Assembly: GCA_016714445.1 (NCBI GenBank)
Contig: JADJNF010000001.1
Location: 744,001 to 808,000, forward strand
Direction: 5' to 3'
Origin: Saprospiraceae bacterium
GTDB taxonomy: Bacteria > Bacteroidota > Bacteroidia > Chitinophagales > Saprospiraceae
DNA length: 64,000 nt
The position numbers were made by a program, and so were the translations under genes. Below the pieces are notes generated by a model, which worked only from the letters and a program-made list of their open reading frames with translations, was not told the origin of the DNA and did not search any database. Shown one piece after another: positions 35,517-43,485 of the stretch (its first letter is position 1; each line of letters opens with the position of its first letter).

Positions 35517-36626
35517 ATGATTAAAAATTGGTCCATTCAAAAGTTGACTTTTTTGCTTATGCTGTTGTTATCCTATTATGGGGTAAATGGTCAAGCCAAT
35601 GATTTAAGGATCGAAATTGACAAGCTGATAAGGTATGATACGGAAATAGACTTCAAGAAATTACCCGGCTTTCTGGTTGCAGTAATAGACAACGATTCCA
35701 CCTATTTCTTTTCGTTTGGCACAAGAATAAAAGCCGAAAAAAGTAATTTTTCAAAAGATGATATTTTTGAACTTGGTAGTATTACAAAAGTTTTTACAGC
35801 AAGCTTGTTAAGTATTTTAGCACATGAAGGTAAAATTTCATTTGCCGATAAGATAAACCATTATTTACCTGAAGAATATCGCAATCCGAGACTGGATGAA
35901 CTCACCATCTTGGATCTTATTGCGCACCAGTCAGGCATGCCAAAAAGACCATCTTTTTTTGGGAGAAAAGAAAAAGACCTTCAAAACCCATATGAAAACT
36001 ATCATATTTCTGATTTGCTTAAATTTTACAGAGATTTTATACCTGATAAAAAAGATTTTGAATACAGTCATACCAATTATGCTTTGCTTGAAATGATCAT
36101 CACCGGACTGACTTCAAAAAGTTATCAGGATATATTGAATGAGAAAATATTTTCACCATTAGGAATGACAAATTCATTTGTGGATTTTAATGAAAAAAAA
36201 GAAAATGTTACCACTCCGGGATATACTCGTGCGTTAAAGAAAGTTGAACCATGGACTTTTAGTTCTTTTAAAGGGTCAGAAGGTATAAAATCTTCGGCTG
36301 CAGATATGGTAAAATTTATTCGTTCAAATTTGAATTTATCAATGTCCGGGTTGGAAAATATTTTTGACCAAAACTTCAAGGGTCACTTTAGTTCAAGTTT
36401 CAACGCACAACTTTCAGTAGCAACAGGCTGGCACTTGATTAATATGAATCAGTTTAATATTGTAACACATTCAGGAAAAACATCCGGCCATAGCGCTTTT
36501 GTGGGTATGGTGCGAGAAACCAAAACAGCAGTTATTGTTCTGGCTAATTCATCTTTAGGGACTGAAGATTTAGGAATGCAAATACTTAGAATGATAAATT
36601 TTAACTGGAAACGAATAAATATCTGA
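35517..36626 (+). CDS. Beta-lactamase-fold serine hydrolase (class C/EstB family)
   Basis: A secreted serine hydrolase of the penicillin-binding protein fold (Beta-lactamase domain, PF00144 type). After a signal peptide (about 1-26, ending VNGQA), the active-site SITK (Ser-x-x-Lys) is in LGSITKVFTASLL, and HSGKTSGHS gives the HxG motif near the end. The middle Tyr motif reads YSHTNYALL where most relatives have YSN. The ATG at 35517 is chosen because the promoter box lies just before it. It starts an operon with the SUI1 and CNNM genes (gaps of 9 and 0 bases). Substrate unknown. Confidence 0.85.
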   Translation: MIKNWSIQKLTFLLMLLLSYYGVNGQANDLRIEIDKLIRYDTEIDFKKLPGFLVAVIDNDSTYFFSFGTRIKAEKSNFSKDDIFELGSITKVFTASLLSILAHEGKISFADKINHYLPEEYRNPRLDELTILDLIAHQSGMPKRPSFFGRKEKDLQNPYENYHISDLLKFYRDFIPDKKDFEYSHTNYALLEMIITGLTSKSYQDILNEKIFSPLGMTNSFVDFNEKKENVTTPGYTRALKKVEPWTFSSFKGSEGIKSSAADMVKFIRSNLNLSMSGLENIFDQNFKGHFSSSFNAQLSVATGWHLINMNQFNIVTHSGKTSGHSAFVGMVRETKTAVIVLANSSLGTEDLGMQILRMINFNWKRINI

Positions 36627-36635
36627 CACGTTATT

Positions 36636-36989
36636 ATGAACCATAAAAAAGAAGTAAATCTTTCCTGGGAAGATTTCAAACTATTGGGTGACCCGAAAAA
36701 TGCCCCGGATCTGCCTGATGAAATAATAGACAAATTTAATCCGGCAAGTCAAGTGCTCAGAATTCACTTAGACCGCAAACAAAGAGGTGGAAAAGAAGTA
36801 ACACTTATAAAAGGATTTGATGGACCGGAACAAAAGCTGGAAGATTTGGGAAAACTTTTAAAATCGAAGTGTGGAGTAGGTGGTACAGTAAAAGATAATG
36901 AAATCATTCTTCAAGGCAATCATAGAGATAAAGTACTTCAATTGTTACTTGACATGGGATATAAATTAACAAAAAAAGCCGGAGGATAA
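36636..36989 (+). CDS. SUI1/eIF1-like translation initiation factor (YciH family)
   Basis: A 117-residue protein with a SUI1 domain covering most of its length, including LDRKQRGGKEVTLIKGFDG and KSKCGVGGTVKDNEIILQGNHRDKV. Homologues such as E. coli YciH resemble eukaryotic eIF1 and have been linked to start-codon fidelity or stress, though the bacterial role is not fully settled. It lies between the serine hydrolase and the CNNM transporter genes; its stop is followed at once by the next ATG. A start-codon-fidelity factor is of interest here because several genes in the window start with TTG or GTG. Confidence 0.93.
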   Translation: MNHKKEVNLSWEDFKLLGDPKNAPDLPDEIIDKFNPASQVLRIHLDRKQRGGKEVTLIKGFDGPEQKLEDLGKLLKSKCGVGGTVKDNEIILQGNHRDKVLQLLLDMGYKLTKKAGG

Positions 36990-38264
36990 ATGGAAATTGT
37001 TATCATTTTTGGCTTGGTGTTGCTAAATGGGATTTTTGCTATGGCAGAGATGTCATTGGTTTCTGCCAGAAAGTTTAAGTTGGAGGTAGAAAAGAAAAAA
37101 GGAAGGTCAAGTGCAAAAGCAGCTCTGGAATTATCCGAGTCTCCTACCCGATTTCTGTCAACCGTCCAGATTGGCATTACATTGATAGGTATACTTTTAG
37201 GTGTATTCAGTGGAGAAAATCTTACCGATGATGTAGAATCTATGATTATTGTTATCCCATCATTAGTGCCTTATGCCCACAATATTGCTGTAGGAGTTGT
37301 GGTTGTTTCTATTACATATATTTCGATTGTTTTGGGTGAGCTCATCCCTAAAAAAATTGGAATGACTTATCCTGAACCTATAGCCATGTCCCTGGCAAAA
37401 CCGATGATGTTACTTTCAAAACTCACCGCACCATTCGTATGGCTGCTTACGGCCACAAATGATACCATACTTAAATTAACTGGAATTAAAAATGAAAATG
37501 ATAGATTCATTTCTGAAGCTGAGATAAAGTCAATCATCAGAGAAAGCACTTTCAATGGTGAAATACAGGCTATCGAACATGAAATTGTTGACAGAGTATT
37601 TGAATTGGGAGACCGTAAAATAGGTTCATTGATGACTCATAGAATAGACATAATTTTCATAGATATTAAAGATGATATTCAAACCATTCTAAAAAAAATC
37701 GGAAATGAACCCCATTCTGCCTACCCCGAAGTGGAAAATAATAATCTGGACAAAACAATAGGTATAGTCCTTCTTAAAGATATTTTTGAAGGTGTCTTTA
37801 GCAAAACATTCAATCTTAAAACATATCTTAAACAACCTTTATTCTTAATGGAGTCTACACCAGCTTTTAAGTTATTGGACATGTTTCGAGAAGGTAAAGT
37901 GCATTACGCCCTGATTACAGACGAATATGGTTCTACGAAAGGATTTGTGACCATGGATGACGTTCTGGACGCGTTGGTAGGTGACATTTCTCAGGAACAT
38001 CAGAGTGAATATAGCATTATTCAAAGAGATGATAAAAGCTGGCTGGTGGATGGACAATTTTCTTATAGCGAATTTTTACGTAAATTCAAATTGTCCAGCC
38101 ATGAGTTTTCCGAAGAATTCCATACAATAGGAGGCTACATCATACATGAATATAAAACTATCCCAATCACTGGAGTCAAAGTAGAAATCGAACATCTTAC
38201 TTTGGAAGTGATAGATATGGACGGACCCCGAATTGATAAAATACTCGTAATCTCCAATGAATGA
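36990..38264 (+). CDS. CNNM/CorC (HlyC family) divalent cation transporter
   Basis: A 424-residue membrane protein. The N-terminal DUF21/CNNM domain has transmembrane segments (about 1-20, 60-85, 90-120, 130-150) and the signatures MAEMSLVSARKFKLE and LGELIPKKIG. Two CBS domains (about 205-330) follow, with GFVTMDDVLDALVGDI, and a CorC_HlyC transporter-associated domain ends the protein. Family members export or exchange Mg2+ and related ions. The ATG follows the SUI1 stop without a gap, so translational coupling is likely. CorA at 13.6 kb is a separate Mg importer. Confidence 0.93.
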   Translation: MEIVIIFGLVLLNGIFAMAEMSLVSARKFKLEVEKKKGRSSAKAALELSESPTRFLSTVQIGITLIGILLGVFSGENLTDDVESMIIVIPSLVPYAHNIAVGVVVVSITYISIVLGELIPKKIGMTYPEPIAMSLAKPMMLLSKLTAPFVWLLTATNDTILKLTGIKNENDRFISEAEIKSIIRESTFNGEIQAIEHEIVDRVFELGDRKIGSLMTHRIDIIFIDIKDDIQTILKKIGNEPHSAYPEVENNNLDKTIGIVLLKDIFEGVFSKTFNLKTYLKQPLFLMESTPAFKLLDMFREGKVHYALITDEYGSTKGFVTMDDVLDALVGDISQEHQSEYSIIQRDDKSWLVDGQFSYSEFLRKFKLSSHEFSEEFHTIGGYIIHEYKTIPITGVKVEIEHLTLEVIDMDGPRIDKILVISNE

Positions 38265-38512
38265 TTAAGTGGCGAAAAAGAACCAATCAAGAGATTTGGC
38301 GGTCTCCTGCATTTTAACCCGCTTTATGCATTTTAAAATCTATTCCGGCATAATATCCCTGCAAAATAAGACTATGCCAAGGGGAATCGATTTCTTTCAA
38401 TCACAATAGTAGTGAGTCTATAACTCACTCACTAAAATACCTATTTTACTTGCTTCGGAGCAGACGGGTTCGACTTCCAAACTTCAAACGAAGTTCTAAT
38501 GAATAATATGGG

Positions 38513-39421
38513 TTAATTCCAAAGTTTTTTAGGGTAGACCCCTTTATTTATCAAATCAGATATTTTTTCCATTACAAAAGGTTTATCTTCCTGGTAGGTT
38601 ACACCAAACCAATCTGATTCTGTGTCTATAACTTTCACTCTAAGTATGTTGTCATGAATTAACTTATCTACAATGGTCGGAATAAAAAATTCAGAAGTAA
38701 GCTTCATACCTTCATCCCTCAAAAAATCTGAAAATATATCGTGGCAATAATTAAAATATGAAGGTAAAAATCCCCACATATTCATAGAAACAAGAGTGTT
38801 TTCATCTAAACTGACCATTTGGTCCCCATCAGGAAACTGAATTTGGCCTTCGCTATTTCTGGCAATTTTAATACATTCCTTGACATTTAGGAGAAAATTA
38901 TCACTGGTGCTGGTACAAACTCCTCTATTTACTGTCCCGTGTGAAGAAAGTGTATTTCTTAAATAATAAGCTACCACTGCATAATTTTCACTTTTATTTT
39001 CATAACTTTCCTTCAAAAAAGCCGCCAATTGAACAAATGAATCCACACCATAATAATCATCTGCATTAATCACTCCAAATGGTTCCTTAATAACCCGATT
39101 TGCCACCCAAATGGCATGAGCTGTACCCCAAGGCTTTTCTCTGTCTTTATTATAAATACTACCAACCGGCACATTTGATAATTCCTGCGAAACAAACTCC
39201 ATTTCAATCTTACCTTCCAATCTTGGTCTGAAATGAGATTCAAATTCTTCTCTAAAAAAATCTCTGATAATAAATACCACTTTGCCAAACCCTGCATTGA
39301 TAGCATCATATAAAGAATAATCGATTATCGTTTCACCATTTGGTCCAAAAGCGTCCATTTGCTTAAGTTTTCCATATCTACTTCCCATTCCAGCGGCTAG
39401 TATAAGTAATGTCGGCTTCAT
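38513..39421 (-). CDS. Nucleotidyltransferase family protein (sugar-phosphate type)
   Basis: A 302-residue NTP_transferase-fold enzyme that joins an NTP to a sugar phosphate. The N-terminal loop LAAGMGSRYGKLKQMDAFGPNGE is the nucleotide-binding signature (GxGxRxG...K), and FGVINADDYYGVDSF provides the metal-binding aspartate. The substrate is unclear: it could be mannose-1-phosphate, glucose-1-phosphate or another sugar phosphate. A -7 box TAACTTTG at 39552-39559 (minus strand) lies about 130 bases before the start. No clear operon partner. Confidence 0.85.
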   Translation of the reverse strand: MKPTLLILAAGMGSRYGKLKQMDAFGPNGETIIDYSLYDAINAGFGKVVFIIRDFFREEFESHFRPRLEGKIEMEFVSQELSNVPVGSIYNKDREKPWGTAHAIWVANRVIKEPFGVINADDYYGVDSFVQLAAFLKESYENKSENYAVVAYYLRNTLSSHGTVNRGVCTSTSDNFLLNVKECIKIARNSEGQIQFPDGDQMVSLDENTLVSMNMWGFLPSYFNYCHDIFSDFLRDEGMKLTSEFFIPTIVDKLIHDNILRVKVIDTESDWFGVTYQEDKPFVMEKISDLINKGVYPKKLWN

Positions 39422-39854
39422 TCGTTATTGTTTCTAGGTTATTTAAATGGAAATATAAAGATCAATATACATGCTTCGGTTATTCATGGAATATTCTTTA
39501 AAATCAAATGTATATAAAAAATCATTATTTCGTGTTACAATCTACTAGGGACAAAGTTAGGGTTTATCGCCGAAAAAATATATTTATAAGAACTAATTTC
39601 AAAAATGTGCCCACATAAACCTTCTGAATTTTAATTTTTAAATCATTAGCTTCTTTAAATTTACTGTATGCAATGTTAAAGATTGTTAACAATGATTAAA
39701 TAAGTTTTATAATAATATGTATATTGTTGCTATTCTGATATTTGACATCTCATTAACAATTGATTGATATCAAAATAAGTATCAAAAAAATTAACTAACT
39801 ATACAAAGACCATTTACCTTTGCATCATTATTCAAATTCAAAAAATTTAAAAGA
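39422..39854 (+). other. Divergent AT-rich intergenic region with two -7 boxes
   Basis: This 433-base gap between divergent genes holds TAACTTTG on the minus strand (39552-39559), facing the nucleotidyltransferase gene, and TACCTTTG on the plus strand (39815-39822), 33 bases before the lipoprotein ATG. The rest is AT-rich, with no ORF or hairpin of note. Confidence 0.45.
39815..39822 (+). promoter_or_regulatory. Bacteroidota -7 box before the alanine-rich lipoprotein gene
   Basis: TACCTTTG followed by CA is an exact TAnnTTTG match, with a 32-base leader before the ATG. The position 19 bp upstream is AAC, not TTG. Confidence 0.5.
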
Positions 39855-40397
39855 ATGAAGAAGGTTTTATTGTTCGCTTTACCATTATTTTTGTTCTCTT
39901 GCAAATCAGGAGTTGATGCTCACAAAACTGCAATTGAAGAATTAGGAACTTCTTGGGATGCTGCTACTACTGCAGTTACTGGTTTTTCTGAAAGTTTGAC
40001 AAAAGATATTACAAGTTACACTGAGTCAGCTTCTACAATGATGCTTGATTCTACAGCTGCTGCTGCACTTAAAGGTGATGCTGCAACTAAATGGGCTGAA
40101 GCTACTGCTGCTTACAAAGCTGCTAGCGAAGGTTATGCACCAGTTCAGACTGAGTTGAACGACTTTGTAACTATGTGGACTGAAAAAGCTGCAGGAGTTA
40201 CCGCTCTTAAAGATGGTTTAGCTGCTGGCAAAATCGAAGGTGATGTAGCTGCACAAGTTGCTGAACTTTCAGGTCTTGCTACTCAAGCTACTGAAAAAGT
40301 AACTGCTTGGACAACTAAGCAAGCAGAATTAAAAACTGCTGCTGATTCAGCTTTAGGTATGCTTAAGTCTGCTTATGAAGCAGTTGCAAAAAAATAA
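39855..40397 (+). CDS. Alanine-rich helical lipoprotein of unknown function
   Basis: A 180-residue product with a lipoprotein signal peptide (FLFSCKSG, Cys16). The mature part is about one-fifth alanine with long Ala/Thr/Glu/Lys helical stretches, low aromatic content and no Cys, which suggests a helical bundle or coiled coil. It ends in two lysines. Alanine is coded largely by GCT and the codon use is strongly biased compared with neighbours, a mark of high expression, and the gene has a clean -7 box and a strong terminator. I do not recognise the family. A structural or peptidoglycan-linked role, as for Braun's lipoprotein, is only a speculation. Confidence 0.7.
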   Translation: MKKVLLFALPLFLFSCKSGVDAHKTAIEELGTSWDAATTAVTGFSESLTKDITSYTESASTMMLDSTAAAALKGDAATKWAEATAAYKAASEGYAPVQTELNDFVTMWTEKAAGVTALKDGLAAGKIEGDVAAQVAELSGLATQATEKVTAWTTKQAELKTAADSALGMLKSAYEAVAKK

Positions 40398-40428
40398 TCA
40401 AAATATAGCTTGATTAAATTATAAAGAG

Positions 40429-40458
40429 GCCTGTCTTATTTAAGACGGGCTTTTTTTT
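40429..40458 (+). terminator. Rho-independent terminator after the alanine-rich lipoprotein
   Basis: GCCTGTCTTA (40429-40438) pairs with TAAGACGGGC (40441-40450) with one wobble, followed by eight or more Ts. The innermost pairs probably open to give a normal loop. Confidence 0.88.
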
Positions 40459-40610
40459 TATTTCATTGAATAGTCCTGATAATTGAGCATAGTTCCTTGG
40501 TGAGAATCGTCAATTTTAAAATATATGTTTTGAATTACCAAATGAAAAAGCAAAGTCAGACAATTTTATTTATACCGACGATAATTTTTTTTTAAAAAAT
40601 TTATGTCTTC

Positions 40611-40678
40611 ATTATACTCAAAATCAATAAGTTAGGTAAAATATTTTTTTTTGCAGTCCAATTTATTTTGAGTATAAT
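40611..40678. repeat. Perfect 14-bp inverted repeat next to the photolyase stop
   Basis: ATTATACTCAAAAT (40611-40624) and ATTTTGAGTATAAT (40665-40678) are perfect inverted copies separated by 40 bases. The right arm touches the stop codon of the photolyase gene. The inner segment is AT-rich and contains a nine-base T run. It could form a long-loop RNA stem at the 3' end of the photolyase mRNA or be the terminal repeats of a tiny mobile relic. Confidence 0.6.
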
Positions 40679-42003
40679 TACCTTCCCAACCCGGCTTTGT
40701 AAACACTTAGACATCTTTCCCTCGCAAATTTATGGTCCACAATAGGAGTTGGATATGATGAAGTTCCTAATTCAGTCACCCAGGTTTTAATATAGCCTCT
40801 GTCTTTATCAAATCTTTCAGTCTGAGCATCAGGACTGAAAATACGAAAATAGGGAGCTGCATCAGTTCCGCACCCGGCAGCCCATTGCCATCCGCCGTTA
40901 TTACTTGCCAGATCAAAGTCCAACAGTTTTTCAGCAAACCAGGCTTCCCCCCATCTCCAGTCAATAAGTAAATGTTTAGTCAAAAAACTTGCGGTAATCA
41001 TTCTCACCCTATTATGCATAAATCCGGTGGCTGATAATTCTCTCATTCCTGCATCTACAATAGGATAACCTGTACGACCTTCACACCAGGATGTAAATTC
41101 ACTTACATCATTTCTCCACACAATATTATCATATTCGGGCCGGAAGGACTTTTTTTCCACATGAGGAAAATGATATAAAATCATAGCATAAAAATCTCTC
41201 CAAATCAATTCACTAAGAAATGTTTGATTCAAAGCTATAGCCTTTTTTGCTTTTTCTCTGATGGAAATTGTACCAAACCTAAAATGTAAGCCCAAACGAG
41301 ATGTACCAATTATGGCAGGAAAATCCCTATCTTTATCATAGTTTTTTATGATTGCCAGAGAAACTATTTCAGATGGCATAGGTATACAGGATCGTTCAAA
41401 ACCCATAACGCTTAAATCAGGACATTCTTTATCTTTTAAAGTTTTGCAAAACCCTTGGGTGTAATCTTCTGATCGGTAAGCTTCAAAAGCCTGGAATAAC
41501 TCCTGAGAACCAGAAGATGCTGAAAGTTTTTCTATCCATTTACGTTTATAAGGGGTAAAAACAGTGTAGGGTTTTCCATCATCCTTTACCACTTCATTCT
41601 TCTCAAAAATGACATGATCCTTATATGTCCTAAATCCAATATGATTATCTTCCAACAATTTTCCTATTGCATTGTCCCTGTCTACTGCATAAGATTCAAA
41701 ATCATGATTGGTAAAAACATTTTTAAGCTTATACTCCTGCAGAATGGATGTCCATACTTCGTAAGGATTACCGTATCTAATATCTAAATCACTTCCAATG
41801 GACTGAAGATCTTGCTTTAACTTCAATATGGTATCATAGATAAATGTAACCCGTGGATCAGATCGGTCAGACAATTTTCCCAATATTTGTGTATCAAAAA
41901 TGAAGACAGGAATTACAGGAAGACCATCTTTAAGCGCATGAAACAAACCCGCATTATCTGATAATCTTAGATCTCGTCTAAACCAAAATATGTTATGAAA
42001 CAT
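40678..42003 (-). CDS. phrB: Cryptochrome/DNA photolyase family protein
   Basis: A 441-residue member of the class I photolyase/cryptochrome family, most likely a CPD photolyase that repairs UV dimers with light. The N-terminal antenna domain opens with FWFRRDLRLSDNAGL, and the FAD domain carries ELIWRDFYAMIL, RMITASFLTKHLLIDWRWGE and the NNGGWQWAAGCGTDAAPYFR signature close to the C-terminus. These are the segments that hold the FAD and the repair residues. The gene seems single. A specialised cryptochrome role cannot be excluded from sequence alone. Confidence 0.93.
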   Translation of the reverse strand: MFHNIFWFRRDLRLSDNAGLFHALKDGLPVIPVFIFDTQILGKLSDRSDPRVTFIYDTILKLKQDLQSIGSDLDIRYGNPYEVWTSILQEYKLKNVFTNHDFESYAVDRDNAIGKLLEDNHIGFRTYKDHVIFEKNEVVKDDGKPYTVFTPYKRKWIEKLSASSGSQELFQAFEAYRSEDYTQGFCKTLKDKECPDLSVMGFERSCIPMPSEIVSLAIIKNYDKDRDFPAIIGTSRLGLHFRFGTISIREKAKKAIALNQTFLSELIWRDFYAMILYHFPHVEKKSFRPEYDNIVWRNDVSEFTSWCEGRTGYPIVDAGMRELSATGFMHNRVRMITASFLTKHLLIDWRWGEAWFAEKLLDFDLASNNGGWQWAAGCGTDAAPYFRIFSPDAQTERFDKDRGYIKTWVTELGTSSYPTPIVDHKFARERCLSVYKAGLGR

Positions 42004-42071
42004 AGGAACAAATTAAATAAAATTGGACTAACAGTAGGCAGCTACATTTGTTTAAAATGTACAGATCACTT

Positions 42072-42395
42072 TTACATTTCCATTTCCAAATTTATTCTGG
42101 CTGAATTGAGTTCAGATAAAGCATGAAAATCAGGTATTTTTTTTGCAACAGCTATACCTTCATCATATGTTTGTATGGCCAAGGGCAAATTTTCTTGTTT
42201 TTCATACAATTTTGCCAAATGATAATACATTCCTACATAATTCGGATCTTTCATTTTCAAAATAAGAAAATGATTCAACGAAGCTTGGTAATCTGATAAG
42301 CTCTCGTATTCTTTTGCAATAGCATACCTTACAAATGAATCTTCAGGATCTTTTTTGAGCATGTCCAAAAGCAATTCCAATCTATTATCTTTCAT
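42072..42395 (-). CDS. Small TPR protein
   Basis: A 107-residue protein made almost wholly of tetratricopeptide repeats, including YAIAKEYESLSDYQASLNHF and YHLAKLYEKQENLPLAIQTY. There is no signal peptide, so it is probably a cytoplasmic adaptor. It is 68 bases upstream of the photolyase gene on the same strand and could share a transcript. A -7 box inside the palindrome at 42438-42455 is placed to drive it. Partners are unknown. Confidence 0.8.
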   Translation of the reverse strand: MKDNRLELLLDMLKKDPEDSFVRYAIAKEYESLSDYQASLNHFLILKMKDPNYVGMYYHLAKLYEKQENLPLAIQTYDEGIAVAKKIPDFHALSELNSARINLEMEM

Positions 42396-42437
42396 ATTTT
42401 TTTTAACTCTGAGTTCAATTTTTAAACATAAACTACT

Positions 42438-42455
42438 TATCTTTGCACAAAGATA
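42438..42455. promoter_or_regulatory. Perfect palindrome combining two opposed -7 boxes
   Basis: TATCTTTGCACAAAGATA is a perfect 18-base palindrome. Each half is an exact TAnnTTTG box, one per strand, so both a rightward and a leftward transcript could start within it. The leftward one faces the TPR gene (ATG at 42395); the rightward one leads toward etfB (ATG at 42708). Neither has a clear TTG at 19 bp. It could also be an operator for a dimeric repressor. Confidence 0.55.
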
Positions 42456-42607
42456 TTTATTCTCTTGCTTTGTCGCTTAAATTAAGTAAAGATGGTGACC
42501 CTTTTCGATATGTTCACACAAAAGAAGAAATCAATTCATTTACTATTGAAAGTATTTTAATGCAAAAATATAGAAAAAGATCAGCAAAACACAAATTTTT
42601 TATTTGA
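42443..42607 (+). CDS. Possible small protein, 46-54 residues, upstream of etfB
   Basis: A frame open from an in-frame TGA near 42408 to TGA at 42607 could start with TTG at 42443 or, better, at a second TTG near 42467. The C-terminal part, KDGDPFRYVHTKEEINSF..., is not low complexity. There is no ATG start apart from one near the end, and the first TTG lies within the palindromic promoter. I do not recognise the sequence, and it may be a chance frame. The remaining 100 bases to etfB look non-coding. Confidence 0.2.
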   Translation: MHKDIYSLALSLKLSKDGDPFRYVHTKEEINSFTIESILMQKYRKRSAKHKFFI

Positions 42608-42707
42608 TGAAAAAGTTCAGTGCAAATTTTATAGAATTAGATAAAGTGAAAATAAATTAAAACAAGGAACATTTCTTATTGTTATAAAAGCATTAAAATC
42701 AAATTAA

Positions 42708-43448
42708 ATGAATTTATTAGTTTGTATAAGTAAAACCCCGGATACTACGTCTAAAATTTCTTTCAAATCAGATGATACTGAATACAATTCAGATGGAGTT
42801 AGCTTTATCATGAACCCGTATGATGAGTGGTATGCTTTGGTAAGAGCACTGGAACTAACAGAACAGCATGGAGGAAACGTTACCGTACTGAATGTTGGCC
42901 CGGCCAGCAATGATATCATCATTAGGAAAGCACTTGCCATAGGAGCAAATGATGCTGTGAGAGTAGATCTTGAAAATGCAGACAGTTATGTGACAGCATC
43001 GAATATAGCATCTTACGTAAAAACTAAATCTTTTGACATCATTTTCCTGGGAAAAGAAAGTATCGATTATAATGGGTCAGAGGTAGGTGCAATGGTGGCA
43101 GAATTATTAAACCTTCCTTATGTATCCTATGCTTCATCTCTGGAAGTGAATGGAAATATCAGTAAAGTCACCAGAGAAATTGAAGGTGGTGTTGAAATCA
43201 ACCAGATAGATGGCCCTTTTGTTTTATCCGCAGCCAAAGGTCTGGCCGAACAAAGAATTCCAAACATGAAAGGAATTATGATGGCTAAAAATAAACCATT
43301 AAGTGTTATTAGCCCCACTGATGCATCTCAACGCATAAAAGCCATAAAGTATATTCTTCCAAATGTGAAATCAGGAGTAAAACTGATTGATCCGGATAAT
43401 ATGGATGAATTGGTACGTCTATTACATGAAGAAGCAAAGGTAATTTAA
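42708..43448 (+). CDS. etfB: Electron transfer flavoprotein, beta subunit
   Basis: EtfB binds AMP and, with EtfA, passes electrons from acyl-CoA and other dehydrogenases to the quinone pool. The 246-residue protein begins MNLLVCISKTPDTTSKISF and contains FIMNPYDEWYALVRALEL, an AMP-domain motif, and IDGPFVLSAAKGLAEQRIPNMKGIMMAK near residue 180, which is the conserved recognition loop region. etfA follows 37 bases later on the same strand. Confidence 0.96.
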   Translation: MNLLVCISKTPDTTSKISFKSDDTEYNSDGVSFIMNPYDEWYALVRALELTEQHGGNVTVLNVGPASNDIIIRKALAIGANDAVRVDLENADSYVTASNIASYVKTKSFDIIFLGKESIDYNGSEVGAMVAELLNLPYVSYASSLEVNGNISKVTREIEGGVEINQIDGPFVLSAAKGLAEQRIPNMKGIMMAKNKPLSVISPTDASQRIKAIKYILPNVKSGVKLIDPDNMDELVRLLHEEAKVI

Positions 43449-43485
43449 TGGTAATTTTTTTTAATAACTTAGAAATATTATAGAA

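Noticed and set aside
38411..38427. GTGAGT/ACTCAC hairpin after the CNNM gene
   Set aside because: Six-base stem without a T tract; too weak to call a terminator.
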